Shown: positions 9,211 through 19,338, numbered from the stretch's first letter. The stretch is DNA of 32,614 nucleotides from Gammaproteobacteria bacterium (GCA_028598975.1 JAQRMU010000008.1:1-32614), one strand, 5' to 3'. Program-made: numbers and translations. The notes: a model not told the origin generated them from the sequence alone.

Positions 9211-9293
9211 GGGGTGATATAAAGTGAGACTTGTTTAAATAAGAGAACATCATATCAAATTACCTCACGAGCTATTTAAACAGTTAATTTATA

Positions 9294-9322
9294 GATTACC
9301 CTTGGTTTTATCTTTGGTAATC
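9294..9322. repeat. Inverted repeat in the rluE/slyD divergent intergenic region
   Basis: GATTACC (9294-9300) and GGTAATC (9316-9322) are perfect inverted repeats around 15 bases, roughly 40 bases before the slyD -35 box. It could be a regulator site or chance in AT-rich sequence. Confidence 0.25.
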
Positions 9323-9356
9323 CTCATATTGTAGCCAACCACGGTAGAACACTTTT

Positions 9357-9384
9357 TTGAAAGTACTGTTTCATAGTGTAAAAT
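9357..9384 (+). promoter_or_regulatory. Sigma-70-type promoter of slyD
   Basis: TTGAAA (9357-9362), a 16-base spacer and TAAAAT (9379-9384) lie about 60 bases before the slyD ATG. The match to TTGACA/TATAAT is good at five of six positions in each box. Confidence 0.6.
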
Positions 9385-9442
9385 GATGATTTCAATGATA
9401 ATACCGTAGCAGTTTATCAAATTTAATTTTAGGAATTTAAGA

Positions 9443-9925
9443 ATGAAAATAGCAGAAAATGCAGTAGTCGTTATTGATTACACTCTGACTGATAATGAGG
9501 GCGAAGTAATTGATAGTTCAGAAGGTGCAGGTCCATTAGCATACCTTCACGGTATGGGTAACATCATCACTGGTTTAGAAACCGCTTTATTAGGTAAAGA
9601 AGCTGGCGATGAAGTTAAAGCAAGCATTGAACCTGCAAATGCATACGGCGAACGTCATGAAGATATGAAACAAGACGTACCAAAAGAATTATTTGGTGGC
9701 ATCGATAAAATTGAAGTCGGTATGCAATTTCAATCAGAAACAGATGATGGCCCAGTAATGGTTACAGTTGTTGCAATCGGCGATGAAATGATTACGGTTG
9801 ATGGTAACCATCCTCTAGCTGGTGTTCACTTAAACTTTGACGTGACAATTCGTGAAGTTCGTGAAGCAAGCGAGGAAGAATTAGAACATGGTCATGTTCA
9901 TGGTGAAGGCGGCCATCAACACTAA
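9443..9925 (+). CDS. slyD: FKBP-type peptidyl-prolyl isomerase, SlyD family
   Basis: SlyD is a cytoplasmic prolyl isomerase and chaperone; in enterobacteria its His-rich tail also binds nickel for hydrogenase maturation. This 160-residue protein has the split FKBP domain (VVVIDYTLTDNEGEVIDSS at the start, GNIITGLETALLG, FDVTIREVREA at the end of the core). The inserted IF chaperone domain occupies about residues 70-125. The tail is short but His-rich (HGHVHGEGGHQH), less metal-dense than in E. coli. AGGA sits eight bases before the ATG. A hairpin pair and a terminator follow, so it is probably monocistronic. Confidence 0.93.
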   Translation: MKIAENAVVVIDYTLTDNEGEVIDSSEGAGPLAYLHGMGNIITGLETALLGKEAGDEVKASIEPANAYGERHEDMKQDVPKELFGGIDKIEVGMQFQSETDDGPVMVTVVAIGDEMITVDGNHPLAGVHLNFDVTIREVREASEEELEHGHVHGEGGHQH

Positions 9926-9939
9926 GATATCTTTTTGAG

Positions 9940-9960
9940 GTATAGTGTCGTTCACTATAC
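9940..9960 (+). other. Hairpin after slyD
   Basis: GTATAGTG (9940-9947) and CACTATAC (9953-9960) are perfect inverted repeats with a 5-base loop, followed by TTTC. It lies 14 bases after the slyD stop and just before the stronger terminator, so it may act as a first termination or 3'-end-protecting stem. Confidence 0.5.
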
Positions 9961-9973
9961 TTTCAATGATGAG

Positions 9974-9999
9974 AGACGGGCTTTTTGGCCCGTCTTTTT
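9974..9999 (+). terminator. Rho-independent terminator of slyD
   Basis: AGACGGGC (9974-9981) pairs with GCCCGTCT (9988-9995) around a 6-base loop and is followed by a T run. Its presence argues that the downstream mutarotase starts after it. Confidence 0.9.
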
Positions 10000-10030
10000 G
10001 TTTAAACAAGCAAGAAACCACAATCATAAT

Positions 10031-10933
10031 ATGCAGAACCAAGCACAACTCAACCAACAATTTGGAATTTCCAGCCAGCTCCAGTTCAATCAGGAGGTGG
10101 ATGGATTCATCATGGTTGATATTTCAAATGATTTTGCTACAGCACGTGTTTCAACCTATGCAGGCCAGGTTGTTTCTTTTTTGCCTAATAATGCAGTTGA
10201 AGATGTTCTGTTTTTAAGTGACAAAGTTATTTATCAAGATGGTAAGGCAATACGTGGTGGAACTCCTATCTGCTGGCCATGGTTTGGTGATGATACCTCA
10301 GGCTTTGGTAGACCCTCACATGGTTTTGTGCGAAATCAGCCTTGGAGTGTTTTAAAGACTGAATCATTAGCTGATGGTAGAACAAGTGTTACCTTGGGGC
10401 TTGAAGATACGGAAGGTAGTAGATCTGTTTGGCCATATAAATTTAAGCTTGAACTTGAAGTGATTGTTGGTCAACAACTTGAAGTTAAATTAACAACAAA
10501 AAATAGGGATAAAAAGGCATTTAGTATTACTCAAGCCTTGCATACTTATTTTAATATTAGTGATGTTGATAATGTGTCTGTAAAGGGGCTTGATAGTAAA
10601 TCTTATCTAGATAAATTGGATAGTTTTAATTCAAAGCGTCAATCAGGTAGTGTGGTTTTGTCAGAAGAAACTGACCGTGTTTATCAACAATCGCCAGAAA
10701 ATGTTTGGTTGCAAGATGTTGGTTTTGAACGCATCATCAATATTAAATCTTCAGGTAGTAATACAACTGTTATTTGGAACCCATGGTCAACATCGGTAAC
10801 AAAAATTGCAGATCTAGATGACAGTAGTTTTAGAAACTTTATCTGCGTTGAAACTGCCAATGCTGCAGATGATACAGTCACAATTCAACCTAGTAATGAG
10901 CATACAATTACAGCAACTTACAATATTGTATGA
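10031..10933 (+). CDS. yeaD: D-hexose-6-phosphate mutarotase (aldose 1-epimerase family)
   Basis: The protein interconverts alpha and beta anomers of hexose 6-phosphates such as glucose 6-phosphate. The family is shown by RGGTPICWPWFGDD, the SHGFVR segment with the likely catalytic His, LHTYF, and FICVETAN with the likely catalytic Glu. The frame is open back to an ATG at 9935, but that start would lie across the slyD terminator. The ATG at 10031 gives about 300 residues, the usual family length, so I use it; no strong ribosome-binding site is visible there. It stands alone, convergent with the broken GGDEF-EAL gene. Confidence 0.88.
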   Translation: MQNQAQLNQQFGISSQLQFNQEVDGFIMVDISNDFATARVSTYAGQVVSFLPNNAVEDVLFLSDKVIYQDGKAIRGGTPICWPWFGDDTSGFGRPSHGFVRNQPWSVLKTESLADGRTSVTLGLEDTEGSRSVWPYKFKLELEVIVGQQLEVKLTTKNRDKKAFSITQALHTYFNISDVDNVSVKGLDSKSYLDKLDSFNSKRQSGSVVLSEETDRVYQQSPENVWLQDVGFERIINIKSSGSNTTVIWNPWSTSVTKIADLDDSSFRNFICVETANAADDTVTIQPSNEHTITATYNIV

Positions 10934-10982
10934 TAGTGATATTTTGAATGTAATAGATATTGGGCTTATTGCTTAGAACACT

Positions 10983-13361
10983 TTATTCACATATATCTAA
11001 GGCATGTTCCATATCAGCAAAGGCTAGCTGGAGTTGAGTTACTCCTTCTCTTGCGGCATCAATATTATTAGCTTGATATTGGCTTTGTAGAGTAGCAGCG
11101 ATTGAGTGAACATCGTTGTGAGTTTGTTCAAGTTTTTTCAATCCGACATGATCAAAAAAATGTTCCTGTTTAGCTCGTATAATCCATGTCCCACAAGGGC
11201 ACTTCTTGTGATTCATAATTGGCCAAAGTTCACTGGATTGAGGTTCATTATGGATGATTTCAGTAAACTTGTTTTTCCACTGCTGAGAAGCCAGTAGGAA
11301 TGTTTTTGCTTTAGTTTCTTTAAGACTTAGGTTTGTATTGCCGGTTAATAACCACTCTTGATTAGGAATATACTGACTTAACCACTTAGGAAATTCAGTA
11401 GCAGGCATAGGTTTAGCAATGCCATAGCCTTGTGCATGATCGCATCCCATAAGTATTAACATTAATCCATGCTCTGTTGTTTCCACTCCCTCAGCAATTA
11501 CCTCACGGTTAAATGAATCAGCCAAGCCAATCACACCATCAATAATAGCTGAGTCACTAGGATCATCTAACATATCCCGAATAAAGCTTTGGTCTATTTT
11601 AATGGTATTAGCAGGTAGATTTCTTAAATGCGTTAGCGATGAGTAACCTGTGCCAAAGTCATCTAGAGCAATATTAACGCCTAATGTTTTTTGACAGGTT
11701 GTGATAATGCTACTGATAGCATTGAGGTCACTTAAAACACTACTTTCTAATATTTCTAACTGCAGACATTTTGAATTTACAGATGAGTGTTTGCTTAATG
11801 CTTGTTCAAGCAAGCTCAAGAATGAATCAGATAATATATGATGAGAAGATATATTAACGCTAACTTCCAATTTGATATCTTGTTTTCGCCACACTTCAAG
11901 TTGATGGAGTGCTTCATTTATTACCCAGTCACCTAACTTTATCTCTAGTTCAGTACCTTCGATTGAAGGTAAAAAATCTAATGGTGGAATGAGACTATTT
12001 TCAGGATGAATCCATCTAATTAATGCCTCAGCCCCATATACCTCACCGCTGACCATGTTAACTTTTGGTTGATAATACAGCTGGAATTCATTGTTAGTTA
12101 AGGCATGTTCAATTTCAACTAATTGATGGTGCTTTTGAATAGTGCGCTGATCATGTTCTGGGTTAAATAGGTGATAGTTGTTTTTCCCTGCCAGTTTAGC
12201 TTGATACATTGCTTGGTCGGCGTGGCGTAGCAAGGTATCTATATCGCTATTATCCTGTGGGAATATACTGATACCGCTAGAGGCCGTAATTTTATGGGAA
12301 TAATTATCAATTAAAAAAGGCTGTGCAAGTGAGTGGTGTATGCGCTCTAGAGTTTGCCGGCATTGATCGTAAGATTCAATCTCATTTAACAGTAAAGTGA
12401 ACTCATCTCCTCCTTGACGAGAAACGGTATCTTCTTCTCGTATATTAGCAGTAATACGTTGTGCTACTTCCAGTAATAAAGCATCTCCCACATCATGATT
12501 GACCATAATTATCATTAACTGGTTTGAAATTATCTAAATCAAGGAAACAAACAGCCAATTGAGTTTTAGTGCGCTTACTGTGAGAAACGGCTTGATGGAA
12601 ACGATCTGCAAATAATGCTCTATTTGGCAAGCCTGTAAGAACATCATAATGTGCCATTGATTCCAGCGTTTTCTGATGCATTTCATTTTGAGATATGAGA
12701 AAGGCTTGTTCATTATTACTAGCTTTTAAATCTGTCACTAAATCTGCATTTTTGAATCCCAGTCTTAAACCTGAAACTAGACTGTGGTTGAATCTTTTCA
12801 CAACTAAAACCATGAACACAAAATGAATAATTAGAAAAACAGTTGCCATTTCAATATCCAGTTCATCTAACACAAACATTAATGGTAGTAGTGCAGGTGT
12901 TATAAAGCTGTAATAAGCGGGCAAACTACTAGAGTTTGAACTTATAGCGCCAGCTGAAATGCCAATTAATACGAAAGGAATAATAAATTGGGCACCCAAA
13001 GACCAACTTGGATCAATTGAAAAACTTAATATACCGAATGTAAGGCCACTCAAAAAACCACCAATACTATATTTTATTTCATAGTCACTTACTTGCTTTC
13101 GAGTTAAAAGCATGTTGGATTTAGTTAGCTGGTTTTTTATTTTTATGATTAATAGAATCCGAAAAATAGTAATAATGATTACGGTTACACTCCAAGTGGC
13201 TAGTAGTGCCGTATCAAGTGCATTAATTAGTACTGTTGAGGCCAGTAAAAAAAACTTACAAAAAGGCTGGTTATTAATGCCGATAGTCCTTGCTTAGCTA
13301 AAAGGTGAATACGCTCACTATCTACTTGTAAATTTACTTTTTCTTCAGTTGGTTCGCTCAT
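10983..13361 (-). pseudogene. Membrane GGDEF-EAL protein with C-terminal CZB-like domain, broken by two frameshifts
   Basis: Read through three frames this was a cyclic-di-GMP enzyme. From the ATG at 13361 (MSEPTEEKV) come about five or six membrane segments, then a GGDEF domain (YDVLTGLPNRALFADRF, later RQGGDEF), and an EAL domain keeping AEALIRW, DDFGTGYSSL, KIDQSF and VIAEGVET. It ends with a chemoreceptor-zinc-binding (CZB) like region (CPCGTW, then HNDVH). Frame break 1 is a T8 tract (minus strand; A8 at 13247-13254), where nine or six T would restore the frame. Break 2 is four extra bases at 12498-12501, between NDNYG and HDVGD. Longest intact pieces are 12493-13113 (membrane part and start of GGDEF) and 10983-12515 (rest of GGDEF, EAL, CZB). 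An EAL fragment with all visible catalytic residues could still be made if translated. Confidence 0.85.
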
Positions 13362-13531
13362 ACTATATTTTCAGTAAGCCTATTGCATAGAGATTTAATC
13401 GATATTATCTATTTATAAATATACATTAAATATCAGAGAGAAAAGAATTATTAATTTTGATAATACAGACTAAGCTGGTGTGTAGAAGAATGGTTAAATT
13501 ACCGTTGGGGAAGGGGCAAGCCAAATAATGA

Positions 13532-13936
13532 TTATTCTTGCCGTGTAAACTTAATAATATGTCGTCGATCACGTTTATTTGGACGACCTTTGTCATGCCT
13601 GAAGCCTAAAGGCTGATCTTTAATCTGTTGCTGTAAAAGTTCACGCTTGGCGATACTCTCTTCAGATTCACAATAAAGCTGTTGAGCCTCAACTGCAGGT
13701 CGACGCTGTTTGTTTAAACCTAACACCGTAATAACATGTTCGTAAGGTGGTTTTGAGATGGTTAAAATATCATCAGGTTTGATTGTACGGCTAGGTTTTA
13801 CTCTATTATTATTGAGGTGAACCTTACCCCCATTAATAGCCTCAACAGCAAGGCTACGCGTTTTATAAAAACGCGCCGCCCATAGCCATTTATCTAAGCG
13901 TTGGCTTTCATCTGAAACAACTTCTTTTTTTGCCAC
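13532..13936 (-). CDS. hslR: Ribosome-associated heat shock protein Hsp15 (S4 domain)
   Basis: Hsp15 binds free 50S subunits carrying nascent chains and helps recycle stalled ribosomes. The 134-residue protein begins with an S4 RNA-binding domain (RLDKWLWAARFYKTRSLA, then VHLNNNRVKPSRTI). It ends in a basic tail (RPNKRDRRHIIKF), as in the family. The start is a GTG at 13936 that shares one base with the acs stop (TAGTG), so translation is probably coupled to acs. The acs-hslR pairing is not one I know as conserved. Confidence 0.9.
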   Translation of the reverse strand: MAKKEVVSDESQRLDKWLWAARFYKTRSLAVEAINGGKVHLNNNRVKPSRTIKPDDILTISKPPYEHVITVLGLNKQRRPAVEAQQLYCESEESIAKRELLQQQIKDQPLGFRHDKGRPNKRDRRHIIKFTRQE

Positions 13937-15900
13937 TAAGCTTTACCTTGTAATTGAGGCAATATAGATTCATTCTCTAACGTTGATGTATCAGAAGTGA
14001 TTTCTTCACCTTTGGCAATGGTTCTTAATAAACGACGCATAATTTTACCTGAACGTGTTTTGGGCAGGTTGTCTGCGTATCGGATTTCATCAGGTTTGGC
14101 GATGGCACCAATTTGTTCTCCAACCCATGCCCGTAATGTTTGAGTTAACTCATTATCAACACCGCCTTCTGGTCTTTCACCTTTTAAAACGACATAGGCA
14201 AATACTGACTCGCCTTTAACATCATGAGGTTTACCTACCACAGCGGCTTCTGCGACGAGTGAATTAGCAACAAGTGCTGATTCAATTTCCATTGTACCTA
14301 GACGGTGACCTGATACATTCAATACGTCATCAATGCGACCCATTATCCAGAAGTAACCATCTTCATCACGTCGAGCACTATCACCAGCAAGATAGAACTT
14401 GCCATCAAAATAAGGCCAGTAGGTATCTTTATAACGTTGGTCATCTCCCCAAACTGTTTGGATCATGGATGGCCATGGCTTGCGAATAACTAAGTAGCCA
14501 CCTTCATTGGCGGTTGTGATTTCTTCACCTTCTTGATTAACTATCGCGGCATCAATACCGGGAAGGGCAAGAGTGCATGAACCAGGCTTTGTAACAGTAA
14601 CTGATGGAACGGGTGCCAGCATATGTGCGCCTGTTTCTGTCTGCCACCATGTATCCACGATAGGGCAGCGTTCCTTACCAATAACCGTGTGATACCACAT
14701 CCACGCTTCAGGATTGATTGGTTCGCCAACAGTTCCTAATAAACGTAGTTTTGAAAGATCATGACTATTTGGGTAATCATCACCTTGTTTAATCAGTGCT
14801 CGGATAGCTGTAGGTGCAGTGTAAAAGATGCTAACACTATGACGTTCACACATATCCCAAAAACGACCAGCATCAGGGTAGGTTGGCACGCCCTCAAAGA
14901 TAACAATGGTGGCACCAGTGGCTAATGGGCCATAAGCGACATAAGTATGGCCGGTAATCCAGCCCACATCGGCTGTACACCAAAATACATCTGAATTTTG
15001 AATGTCGAAGACCCAACGCATGGTTGTAATGGCATTTAATAGATAACCACCGGTTGAATGTTGAATCCCTTTAGGTTTACCTGTTGAACCTGATGTATAT
15101 AACAGAAATAAAGGATGTGTAGCATCTACCCATGTTGGTTCACACTCGCTAGTTTGCCCTTTTTCTGCATCAGCCCACCAAATATCACGATCAGCTTGCA
15201 TAGAAATATCATGGCCTGTGCGTTTAAATACGATGACTGATTTAACACTGTCACAACCAGCATTTAAAGCACTGTCAGTTGTAGACTTTAGCTCAATGAC
15301 TTTTCCACCACGGTGTCCACCATCTGCAGTAATAACCATTTTTGCTTGGGTATCTTCAATGCGATCTTTTAATGACGATGCAGAAAAGCCACCAAAGACA
15401 ACAGAGTGAATAGCACCAATACGTGCACAGGCTTGCATGGCAATAACGGCTTCGGAAATCATCGGCATATAGATAATGACGCGATCACCTTGAGCAATAC
15501 CTTGCGCTTTTAAGGCATTGGCAAAGGTGCACACTTGAGCATGTAATTCACGGTATGTAATATGTTGAACATCGCCTGCATCACCCTCAAAAATAATGGC
15601 TGTTTTATCGGCATTTTTTTCTAGTTGGCGATCTAGACAGTTATACGAGGCATTTAATTGACCATCAGGAAACCAGCGGTAGAACGGTGCATTTGATGAA
15701 TCAAGCGTTGTCTCAAAAGGTGTGTGCCAATCAATCTCAGTACGTGCTTGTTGAGCCCAAAATTCTTGATTATCACCTTTAGACTTAAGGTTTAACTCAT
15801 TGACTTTGCTTGAAGATAATGCCGAACCATTGATGAAGTCAGTGCTTGGTGGGAATCGACGATCTTCATGTAATGTTGATTGGATATTGTCTTGAGACAT
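13936..15900 (-). CDS. acs: Acetyl-CoA synthetase (AMP-forming)
   Basis: Converts acetate, ATP and CoA to acetyl-CoA through an acetyl-adenylate. At 654 residues it is full length. Visible motifs are the P-loop-like [11 protein letters not shown], the acyl pocket [13 protein letters not shown], the hinge region [15 protein letters not shown], and [11 protein letters not shown] with catalytic Lys619. That lysine is the residue acetylated by Pat in other bacteria, so protein acetylation is a likely control. It lies directly downstream of the aldehyde dehydrogenase on the same strand, although a terminator separates them. The two enzymes would act in sequence (aldehyde to acetate to acetyl-CoA). 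Confidence 0.96.
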   Translation of the reverse strand: MSQDNIQSTLHEDRRFPPSTDFINGSALSSSKVNELNLKSKGDNQEFWAQQARTEIDWHTPFETTLDSSNAPFYRWFPDGQLNASYNCLDRQLEKNADKTAIIFEGDAGDVQHITYRELHAQVCTFANALKAQGIAQGDRVIIYMPMISEAVIAMQACARIGAIHSVVFGGFSASSLKDRIEDTQAKMVITADGGHRGGKVIELKSTTDSALNAGCDSVKSVIVFKRTGHDISMQADRDIWWADAEKGQTSECEPTWVDATHPLFLLYTSGSTGKPKGIQHSTGGYLLNAITTMRWVFDIQNSDVFWCTADVGWITGHTYVAYGPLATGATIVIFEGVPTYPDAGRFWDMCERHSVSIFYTAPTAIRALIKQGDDYPNSHDLSKLRLLGTVGEPINPEAWMWYHTVIGKERCPIVDTWWQTETGAHMLAPVPSVTVTKPGSCTLALPGIDAAIVNQEGEEITTANEGGYLVIRKPWPSMIQTVWGDDQRYKDTYWPYFDGKFYLAGDSARRDEDGYFWIMGRIDDVLNVSGHRLGTMEIESALVANSLVAEAAVVGKPHDVKGESVFAYVVLKGERPEGGVDNELTQTLRAWVGEQIGAIAKPDEIRYADNLPKTRSGKIMRRLLRTIAKGEEITSDTSTLENESILPQLQGKA

Positions 15901-15971
15901 GCCTTAGTACCTATGAGGTTATTGTTTCTAGACTAGAGTATAGCCTTCAAACTATTAGAAATGAAATGAAA

Positions 15972-16003
15972 AATGCCCCCATAAGTTTCCTTATGAGGGC
16001 ATT
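15972..16003 (-). terminator. Rho-independent terminator of the aldehyde dehydrogenase gene
   Basis: A 14-base arm (15972-15985) pairs with 15990-16003 with one mismatch around a TTTC loop. On the minus strand the stem is followed by TTTTT. It lies 18 bases past the aldehyde dehydrogenase stop and just before the acs upstream region. Confidence 0.88.
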
Positions 16004-16021
16004 CTATTTTGTGATCTTTAT

Positions 16022-17542
16022 TTAAAAGAAGCCAAGAGGACTTGTGCTGTAACTTACTAATAAATTCTTAGTTTGTTGGTAATGATCAAGCATCATTTTA
16101 TGCGTTTCACGTCCGACACCTGATTTTTTATAACCACCAAATGCAGCATGTGCAGGGTAGAGGTGGTAACAGTTTGTCCATACGCGACCCGCTTGAATAC
16201 CTCGTCCCATTCGATAAGCTCTATTCATATCACGCGTCCATAGACCTGAGCCAAGACCAAATTCAGTATCATTAGCGATTTCTAATGCTTCTGCTTCATC
16301 TTTAAACGTAGTAACGGCAACAACTGGACCGAAGATTTCTTCTTGGAAAATACGCATATTGTTCGACCCTTTTAACAAGGTAGGTTCAATATAGTAGCCA
16401 CTATCAAATTCAGGGCCGACTTGAGCAATATTACCGCCAATTAATAATTCAGCACCTTCATTTTTACCAATCTCAACATACTCTAGAATTTTTTCATATT
16501 GTTGTTGTGATGCTTGTGCACCTACTTGAACATCAGTATCAAGCGGGTTGCCACGTTTTATTTTCTTCGCACGGTCAATAATAATAGCCATAAACTCATC
16601 GTAGATGCTTTCTTGAATCAGTGCACGAGAAGGACAAGTACAGACTTCGCCTTGGTTGAAAAAAGCTAAGACAAGACCTTCGGCACATTTACTAATATAG
16701 TCATCTTCTTGCTGCATAATATCTTCAAAGAAAATATTTGGAGATTTGCCGCCCAACTCAACAGTAGATGGAATAATATTTTCAGCAGCACGCTTCATAA
16801 TGTGTGAGCCAACAGGTGTTGAACCGGTGAAGGCAATTTTGGCAATGCGAGTGCTACTGGCTAATGCTTCACCAGCTTCTCTACCGAAGCCATTAACAAT
16901 ATTAAGTACGCCTGGTGGTAATAAATCACCGATTACTTCGATGAGCTTTAAAATTGATACTGGCGTTTGTTCGGCAGGTTTCATCACAATACAGTTACCC
17001 GTCACTAAGGCTGGCGCTAATTTCCATGCAGCCATTAATAATGGGAAGTTCCAAGGAATAATTTGGCCTACAACACCTAATGGTTCATGGAATTGGTATG
17101 AAACAGTTGTTTCGTCAATCTCACCCATCGTACCTTCTTGAGCACGCATACAACCCGCATAGTAACGGAAGTGATCTGCACATAATGGTACATCGGCATT
17201 CAGTGTTTCTCGTACAGCTTTACCGTTATCCCATGTTTCTGCAACAGCTAACATTTCAAGGTTTTGTTCAATTCGATCTGCAATTTTTAATAAAATATTA
17301 GAACGTTCGGTAACTGATGTTTTTCCCCATGCATCCTTGGCAGCATGAGCAGCATCTAGTGCTAAATTGATATCCTCTTCGGTTGAACGGGGGATTTCAC
17401 AAAATTCTTCGCCAGTAACAGGCGTTACATTGGTGAAATATTCACCTTTAACAGGAGATGTCCATTCACCATTAATATAGTTACCATAGCGTTCTTTAAA
17501 TGAAACAACAGAACCTTCGGTTCCTGGGTTTGAATAGATCAT
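16022..17542 (-). CDS. exaC: NAD-dependent aldehyde dehydrogenase, ExaC/AldB type
   Basis: A 506-residue aldehyde dehydrogenase likely to oxidise acetaldehyde or similar short aldehydes to acids. The catalytic Glu262 is in [12 protein letters not shown] and the catalytic Cys301 in [13 protein letters not shown]. Cofactor-binding PWNFPLLM and FTGSTPVG are present, as are the extra N-terminal residues and [20 protein letters not shown] segment typical of the ExaC/AldB subgroup. AAGGAG lies eight bases before the ATG. It is divergent from an AraC-type regulator and upstream of acs, consistent with ethanol or aldehyde use. The exact substrate is inferred. Confidence 0.9.
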   Translation of the reverse strand: MIYSNPGTEGSVVSFKERYGNYINGEWTSPVKGEYFTNVTPVTGEEFCEIPRSTEEDINLALDAAHAAKDAWGKTSVTERSNILLKIADRIEQNLEMLAVAETWDNGKAVRETLNADVPLCADHFRYYAGCMRAQEGTMGEIDETTVSYQFHEPLGVVGQIIPWNFPLLMAAWKLAPALVTGNCIVMKPAEQTPVSILKLIEVIGDLLPPGVLNIVNGFGREAGEALASSTRIAKIAFTGSTPVGSHIMKRAAENIIPSTVELGGKSPNIFFEDIMQQEDDYISKCAEGLVLAFFNQGEVCTCPSRALIQESIYDEFMAIIIDRAKKIKRGNPLDTDVQVGAQASQQQYEKILEYVEIGKNEGAELLIGGNIAQVGPEFDSGYYIEPTLLKGSNNMRIFQEEIFGPVVAVTTFKDEAEALEIANDTEFGLGSGLWTRDMNRAYRMGRGIQAGRVWTNCYHLYPAHAAFGGYKKSGVGRETHKMMLDHYQQTKNLLVSYSTSPLGFF

Positions 17543-17638
17543 GATTGTTCTCCTTAGTGTGTTGTGTATTTCATAGAATAGACCGTACTAAATAGAGATA
17601 CTAGACTTATAATCTTATTTACTTGACTTAGAATCCAA

Positions 17639-18583
17639 ATGGTCACAAAATGCATATATATGAATAAGTTATCACAAAACAAACGGCGAGATAATCGGCA
17701 GTTACTCGTCGAAAACAAGCTTAGTTTTGCAGGCCCAGACTCTGAGCTGAGTATTTATGATACTTATCGCTCTGCCTCACGTGTTGGACTTGGTGCTGAT
17801 CAGCTGATGTATTGTGGCATGGTCAAAGGTAAAAAGATCATGCATAACTTTCATGATGAACAAGAGCAAGTCTTTTTGCCTCACGAATCTTTTGTTATGC
17901 CGCCTGGTGAATATGTAGAAATTGACTTCCCTGAAGCGAATGAACAACAGCCCACAACTTGTTTGACAATCGAAATTCCTAAAGAGCGAATCGAAGGTAT
18001 TTCTGAGCGAATGCAGGACTTAACGACTTTAAATCATCTCGATCATGATTGGCAGTACCAACCTCATATCATTCATTCTCACCATACACGTGATACACAG
18101 CAGTTATTAGAGAAGCTTGTCTTACTCTTTACTCATAATCATCCCGACAAAGAAATAATGGTCGAGCTCGGCGTGTCAGAGCTTATCATTAAATTATTGA
18201 GAGAGCAGGGGCGAGATTTACTGTTAAATTATAGTCAGAAATCACCTGATGCAACTGGCATTACCGCAGTTGTTCATTATATTGAACAAAATAGTGCCAA
18301 ACCGCTTGATATTGAAATCCTATGTCAAAAAGCGTGCATGAGTAAAAGTAAGCTTTATATCGTGTTTAAAAAACAGTTAGGCTGTTCGCCAAGTGAATAT
18401 TTACAGCAAAGAAGATTGAAGAATTCCGCAGAGGCCCTGCGTTCTGGTCTAACGGTTACTCAAGCTTGTTACGATTCAGGCTTTAATGATTTAAGTCACT
18501 TTAGTCGACGGTTTACACAGTTTTTTGGCTGTCCACCGCGTCAATACCGGACTAAATACTCAGTAGAAAGCACATCTGATTAG
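17639..18583 (+). CDS. AraC-family transcriptional regulator, probably of the divergent aldehyde dehydrogenase
   Basis: About 314 residues. The C-terminal ~100 residues form the double helix-turn-helix of the AraC family (LDIEILCQKACMSKSKLYIV, then a second helix pair ending YDSGFNDLSHFSRRF). The N-terminal ~200 residues are a cupin-like ligand domain I cannot assign (FHDEQEQVFLPHESFVMPPG). An alternative in-frame ATG at 17660 exists; neither start has a good ribosome-binding site, so the N-terminus is uncertain. It is divergent from the aldehyde dehydrogenase with 96 bases between, the usual layout for an AraC-type activator and its target. The inducer is unknown. Confidence 0.85.
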   Translation: MVTKCIYMNKLSQNKRRDNRQLLVENKLSFAGPDSELSIYDTYRSASRVGLGADQLMYCGMVKGKKIMHNFHDEQEQVFLPHESFVMPPGEYVEIDFPEANEQQPTTCLTIEIPKERIEGISERMQDLTTLNHLDHDWQYQPHIIHSHHTRDTQQLLEKLVLLFTHNHPDKEIMVELGVSELIIKLLREQGRDLLLNYSQKSPDATGITAVVHYIEQNSAKPLDIEILCQKACMSKSKLYIVFKKQLGCSPSEYLQQRRLKNSAEALRSGLTVTQACYDSGFNDLSHFSRRFTQFFGCPPRQYRTKYSVESTSD

Positions 18584-18693
18584 ACAATGCTAATGCTAGT
18601 TGATAGCATAGCCGAGTGTTTTACTTGGTAATTCCATAGCCCCTATATATAAGGGCATTCCATTATTATAATTCTTAATTTAAGGAGCAAAAT

Positions 18694-19293
18694 ATGAGCG
18701 TTTTAGTTACTCAAACAGCCCCAGATTTTACGGCGGCAGCAGTCATGGCTGACAACAGCATCAATGAAAACTTTTCATTGTCTGATTACAAAGGTCAATA
18801 TGTTGTTTTATTCTTTTACCCATTAGATTTCACATTTGTTTGTCCATCTGAAATTCTTGCTCACCACCACCGTGTTGCTGCATTTAAAGAACGTGGCGTT
18901 CAAGTTATCGGTATTTCAATCGATTCACAATTCACACATCTAGCATGGCGTAATACTGCTGTTAATGATGGCGGTATTGGTCAAATTGATTTCCCATTAG
19001 TTGCAGATACTGATCAATCTATCATGGCTAACTATGGTGTTAAGCACCCTGCAAGTGTTGCTTTACGCGGCTCTTTCTTAATCGACAAAGAAGGTGTTGT
19101 ACGCCATCAAGTTGTTAATGACTTACCTTTAGGTCGTGAAGTAGATGAAATGTTACGTTTAGTAGACGCACTTCAATTCCACGAAGAGCATGGCGAAGTT
19201 TGTCCAGCTGGTTGGAACAAAGGTGACGAAGGTATGAAAGCTGACGCTGCTGGCGTTGCTGATTACTTAGCAAAACATGGTGAAGAACTGTAA
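18694..19293 (+). CDS. Typical 2-Cys peroxiredoxin (AhpC/Prx1 family)
   Basis: A thiol peroxidase of 199 residues that reduces H2O2 and organic peroxides. The peroxidatic Cys50 is in PLDFTFVCPSE and the resolving Cys170 in HGEVCPAGW. A GGIG motif (93-96) resembles the GGLG of oxidation-sensitive enzymes, but the C-terminal YF motif is not present (the tail ends YLAKHGEEL). AAGGAG lies 8 bases before the ATG, and a TATAAT (18667-18672) lies upstream without an obvious -35 box. A strong terminator follows. No dedicated AhpF-type reductase is adjacent, so it probably uses thioredoxin or glutathione systems. Confidence 0.93.
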   Translation: MSVLVTQTAPDFTAAAVMADNSINENFSLSDYKGQYVVLFFYPLDFTFVCPSEILAHHHRVAAFKERGVQVIGISIDSQFTHLAWRNTAVNDGGIGQIDFPLVADTDQSIMANYGVKHPASVALRGSFLIDKEGVVRHQVVNDLPLGREVDEMLRLVDALQFHEEHGEVCPAGWNKGDEGMKADAAGVADYLAKHGEEL

Positions 19294-19300
19294 AAAAACA

Positions 19301-19338
19301 TTTAACGCGTCGTCTTTTTCGCCATGTCGGGCGTTAAA
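19301..19338 (+). repeat. Inverted repeat after the peroxiredoxin gene
   Basis: TTTAACGC (19301-19308) is the reverse complement of GCGTTAAA (19331-19338), enclosing 22 bases. It begins 8 bases after the stop and is followed by AAATTGTC, so termination is weak here; the real terminator is at 19411-19440. Confidence 0.3.

Noticed and set aside
9935-10030. Upstream in-frame start for the hexose-6-phosphate mutarotase
   Set aside because: This stretch contains the slyD terminator; the extra 32 residues are translated terminator sequence and the family length fits the start at 10031.
13112-13297. 61-codon plus-strand ORF
   Set aside because: It is antisense to the membrane segment of the broken GGDEF-EAL gene, whose minus-strand frame gives clear hydrophobic helices.
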